Assembly: GCA_003695455.1 (NCBI GenBank)
Contig: RFJF01000180.1
Location: 1 to 7,204 of the forward strand
Direction: 5' to 3'
Origin: Chloroflexota bacterium
GTDB lineage: Bacteria > Chloroflexota > Anaerolineae > 4572-78 > J111
DNA length: 7,204 nucleotides
Shown here: one piece after another, positions 5,150 to 7,204 of the stretch
Layout of the letters: the number at the start of each line of letters is the position of its first letter
How positions within the stretch are numbered: the stretch's first letter is position 1
Translations under genes and position numbers: made by a program
Notes under the pieces: model-generated
Told to the model about the DNA's origin: nothing
Seen by the model: the letters and a program-made list of their open reading frames with translations, nothing else
Databases searched by the model: none

Positions 5150-5184
5150 AAAACCTGACAGGTCTTTACGACCTGTCAGGTTTT
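5150..5184 (+). terminator. Perfect 15-bp hairpin between binding protein and permeases
   Basis: AAAACCTGACAGGTC (5150-5164) pairs perfectly with 5170-5184 around a 5-base loop (TTTAC); the stem ends in TTTT and is followed by CATTTT. It starts 7 bases after the lipoprotein stop. As a partial terminator or mRNA-stabilising stem it would keep binding protein in excess over permease, a common arrangement in ABC importers. A-rich on one side and T-rich on the other, it could act in both directions. Each arm is itself nearly palindromic (CCTGACAGG), and the string may be a dispersed repeat. Confidence 0.75.
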
Positions 5185-5204
5185 CATTTTGAAAGGGGGT
5201 ATTA

Positions 5205-6125
5205 ATGCAAAGATATTTGCTGAGCCGCGTTATCCAATCAATCTTTCTTTTATTTGGCGTTTTGGTTGTTGTCTTTTTTCTGGTGCGCCTCACCGGCGAT
5301 CCAACCTCGCTGATGGTGGCCAAAGAGGCGCCGGCCGAACAGCGGGAAGCCTTTCGAGAGGCGATGGGTTTCAACCGTCCCCTGCCAATTCAGTTTCTTG
5401 ATTTTGCCGGAGATATTCTCCGGGGTGATTTTGGCAACTCTCTGCATTTTCGGCAGCCGGCGCTTGACCTTATTCTGGAGCGTTTGCCGGCAACGTTTTA
5501 TCTGGCAACCACGGCGCTGTTGTTTGCCATTGTGATTGCCGTTCCAATTGGAATTATTGGCGGTTCTAACCCCGGCAGCGCCATGGATTCGCTGGGGCGG
5601 GCGCTGGGCCTGCTGGGGCAGACTATTCCCAATTTCTGGCTGGCGCTCATTTTGATTCTTATTTTTGCCGTTAATTTGGGCTGGTTTCCATCATTTGGCC
5701 GGGATAGCGCCATTTCTGTGGTGCTGCCGGCCGTTGCGTTGGGCTTTGGCAGTATGGGCCAACTGGTGCGGCTCACCCGCTCGGCCGTGCTGGAGATCAG
5801 GAACGAAGATTATATCCGCACCGCCCGCAGTAAAGGTATCTCCCAATTCAAAATCGGGGCGCGGCACGTGTTCAGAAACGCGTCGCTGGCGCTGGTCAGC
5901 GTTATCAGCATTCAGTACAGCTATCTGCTGGGCGGCTCCATCTACATCGAGACAATTTTTTCCTGGCCGGGCCTGGGCAATTTGTTGCAGCAGGCCGTTG
6001 ATGGCCGTGATTTTCCGCTGGTGCAGGCCATCGCCTTTTTCATTAGCTTTTTTGTGATTGCCCTGACCCTGCTCACCGATGTGGCCTACGCCCTGATAGA
6101 CCCCAGAATCCGGTACAGCAGCTAA
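5205..6125 (+). CDS. ABC transporter permease, DppB/OppB-like
   Basis: A 306-residue inner-membrane permease, one half of the channel of the importer whose binding protein is encoded just upstream. The first membrane helix spans about 10-28, followed by the family's RLTGDPTS segment (28-35). The BPD_transp_1 domain has further helices at about 98-120, 142-160, 170-188, 228-248 and 274-298. The cytoplasmic EAA-type coupling loop, which contacts the ATPase, is at about 203-225 (YIRTARSKGIS through ARHVFRNA). FSWPGLGNLL (252-261) and the C-terminal DPRIRY (299-304) are typical of DppB proteins, as is the length. AAAGGGGG at 5192-5199, 5 bases before the ATG, supports the start. The 15-bp hairpin lies just upstream, so expression relative to the binding protein is probably reduced. 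Substrate unknown. Confidence 0.93.
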   Translation: MQRYLLSRVIQSIFLLFGVLVVVFFLVRLTGDPTSLMVAKEAPAEQREAFREAMGFNRPLPIQFLDFAGDILRGDFGNSLHFRQPALDLILERLPATFYLATTALLFAIVIAVPIGIIGGSNPGSAMDSLGRALGLLGQTIPNFWLALILILIFAVNLGWFPSFGRDSAISVVLPAVALGFGSMGQLVRLTRSAVLEIRNEDYIRTARSKGISQFKIGARHVFRNASLALVSVISIQYSYLLGGSIYIETIFSWPGLGNLLQQAVDGRDFPLVQAIAFFISFFVIALTLLTDVAYALIDPRIRYSS

Positions 6126-6171
6126 AACAGCGCAACAAACCGGGTTCAACGCTCTGACGCGGAGAAAAATT

Positions 6172-7092
6172 ATGACAGCAGCAGTCCCCCCTGTTGATTT
6201 TGACAAGTTTGAAGAACAAACCCTCCAGAAACGCCTGGCCTACATTGGCCGCCTGCTCAAACGTGACCGGGGAGGGATGATCGGCATGATTTTGTTTGTA
6301 CTGATTGTGTTCACCGCAATTTTTGCCCCGGTGATAGCCCCCCACGATCCGCTCAAACAAAATTTGCGCGCCGCCAAACAGCCGCCGGCCTGGCAAGAAG
6401 GCGGAAGCTGGGAGTACCCGCTGGGCACAGATACGCTGGGCCGCGATATGTTCAGCCGGATTATTTTTGGCACGCGGGTTTCGCTCACCGTTGGATTTTT
6501 TGGGGTACTCATTGCCGGCACGCTGGGGCTGGTGGCCGGACTGGTTGCCGGTTACAAAGGCGGGCGCGCAGACAGCGTAATTATGGGCGTGGTCAACATT
6601 TTTTTGGCTATTCCCTACCTGGTGTTTGTGGTGGTGGTAGCCGCCATTCTGGGCCGCAGCCTGATTAACGTCATCCTGATTTTTGGCATCACCGATTCTC
6701 CCATTTTTGCCCGTGTAACCCGCGGCGAGGTGCTGCGCATCCGCGAATCGGGCTACGTGGAATCGGCCACGAGCGCCGGGGCCGGCACAAGCCGTATTCT
6801 GTTTGACCACATTCTGCCCAATCTGATTGGCCCCCTGATTACGCTGGCCACGTTTGAAATGTCGGCCATGATTTTTTACGAAGCCGGACTCAGCTTTTTG
6901 GGGTTGAGTGTGCCGCCCAGCGTGCCCAGTTGGGGTAACATGCTGCAAGTAGGCCGGCAATATCTAACGATCTACCCCTGGATTGCCACCTGGCCCGGCG
7001 TTGCCATTGTCATCACCGCACTGGCCTTCAATTTGCTGGGCGATTGGCTGCGGGACGTGCTCGACCCCCGTCTGCGGCGGGCGCGAAAATAA
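6172..7092 (+). CDS. ABC transporter permease, DppC/OppC-like
   Basis: A 306-residue inner-membrane permease, the partner of the DppB-like protein encoded 46 bases upstream. A charged cytoplasmic N-terminus (1-33, the OppC N-terminal region) precedes the first helix at about 36-56. The conserved periplasmic motif YPLGTDTLGRDMFSRIIFGTR is at 82-102. The BPD_transp_1 domain has helices at about 106-127, 137-160, 163-180, 216-236 and 270-292. The EAA-type coupling loop is at 194-217 (GYVESATSAGAG through DHILPN), and EAGLSFLGLS (237-246) is a family hallmark. GGAG at 6161-6164, 7 bases before the ATG, matches the site used by the carnitine dehydrogenase gene. DppD/DppF-type ATPase genes usually follow such a pair; none begins in the 112 bases left, so they are farther on or elsewhere. 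Confidence 0.93.
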   Translation: MTAAVPPVDFDKFEEQTLQKRLAYIGRLLKRDRGGMIGMILFVLIVFTAIFAPVIAPHDPLKQNLRAAKQPPAWQEGGSWEYPLGTDTLGRDMFSRIIFGTRVSLTVGFFGVLIAGTLGLVAGLVAGYKGGRADSVIMGVVNIFLAIPYLVFVVVVAAILGRSLINVILIFGITDSPIFARVTRGEVLRIRESGYVESATSAGAGTSRILFDHILPNLIGPLITLATFEMSAMIFYEAGLSFLGLSVPPSVPSWGNMLQVGRQYLTIYPWIATWPGVAIVITALAFNLLGDWLRDVLDPRLRRARK

Positions 7093-7126
7093 GCAGTGTC
7101 TACCGTATTTTCAGAGGAGTCGGACA

Positions 7127-7139
7127 GTCCCTTTGGGAC
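7127..7139. other. Small hairpin behind the permease genes
   Basis: GTCCC (7127-7131) pairs with GGGAC (7135-7139) around TTT, 34 bases after the DppC-like stop codon. It is short and has no T-run, so at best a weak terminator. Confidence 0.25.
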
Positions 7140-7149
7140 GACAACGAGA

Positions 7150-7178
7150 ATGAAAATGGGTGCAGGATGTGGTAGAAT
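7150..7178 (+). promoter_or_regulatory. Candidate extended -10 promoter near the window end
   Basis: TAGAAT at 7173-7178 (5 of 6 to the -10 consensus) follows TGTGG at 7168-7172, an extended -10. ATGAAA at 7150-7155 (4 of 6 to the -35 consensus) lies exactly 17 bases upstream. It would drive a gene beyond the window and suggests that a new transcription unit starts here. The TGTGN-TANANT layout is the same as at 2881-2891. Confidence 0.4.
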
Positions 7179-7204
7179 CGAGGCAACGACTGGTCTGAGG
7201 TCGA

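Noticed and set aside
6073..6960. A 295-codon open frame on the - strand opposite the DppC-like gene
   Set aside because: It is the antisense shadow of the second permease, rich in His/Asn/Gln/Gly as expected from reversed hydrophobic codons, with no motif; the sense strand has clear family hallmarks.
7150..7204. An ATG at 7150 opening a frame to the window end
   Set aside because: Only 18 codons are visible, there is no good Shine-Dalgarno, and the start overlaps the promoter candidate, so it is not supportable as a gene.

Overview
The window looks like chromosomal DNA from a Chloroflexota (Anaerolineae-like) bacterium. This rests mainly on the lipoprotein at 3457-5142: its Val/Glu/Lys-rich spacer (repeated VVETVEVEKK) right after the lipobox cysteine is a habit I associate with Chloroflexota solute-binding proteins. 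The protein families and GC-rich codon use agree. The assignment is inferred from style, not from a marker gene. All recognisable genes are on the + strand.

Left part (1-2606), quaternary-amine catabolism. The window opens inside a BKACE-family gene, probably dehydrocarnitine cleavage enzyme (cdhC). Thirty bases later comes a 3-hydroxyacyl-CoA-dehydrogenase-type protein that reads as L-carnitine 3-dehydrogenase (cdhA). After a 205-base gap with a palindromic repeat comes a gamma-butyrobetaine-dioxygenase-like Fe(II)/2-oxoglutarate oxygenase. Together they could convert gamma-butyrobetaine to L-carnitine, then 3-dehydrocarnitine, then betainyl-CoA plus acetoacetate. The thioesterase step (cdhB) is not in view. 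The oxygenase lacks several residues of the human enzyme's substrate pocket, so its exact substrate is open.

Middle (2607-3456), 850 bases without a convincing protein gene but dense in inverted repeats: a strong hairpin behind the oxygenase gene, a second palindromic repeat, another GC-rich hairpin, an extended -10 promoter candidate, two crossing inverted repeats, a 181-base nested inverted repeat built around a perfect 13-bp stem, and two strong Shine-Dalgarno sequences before the lipoprotein's own. One of these serves a possible 8-codon leader peptide.

Right part (3457-7092), an ABC importer of the peptide/nickel/opine type: a family-5 solute-binding lipoprotein, a perfect 15-bp hairpin, then a DppB-like and a DppC-like permease. 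The ATPase genes are not in the window. Position next to the carnitine genes suggests, but does not show, that it imports a quaternary amine or a conjugate. The last 112 bases hold a small hairpin and a promoter candidate.

The most unusual signals are non-coding. The palindromic repeats at 1233-1297 and 2745-2809 differ in sequence but have the same geometry (three 9-base units, an 11-base loop, three 9-base units) and share a CARRR core in most units. The long structured leader of the transporter operon is the other candidate for something undescribed.
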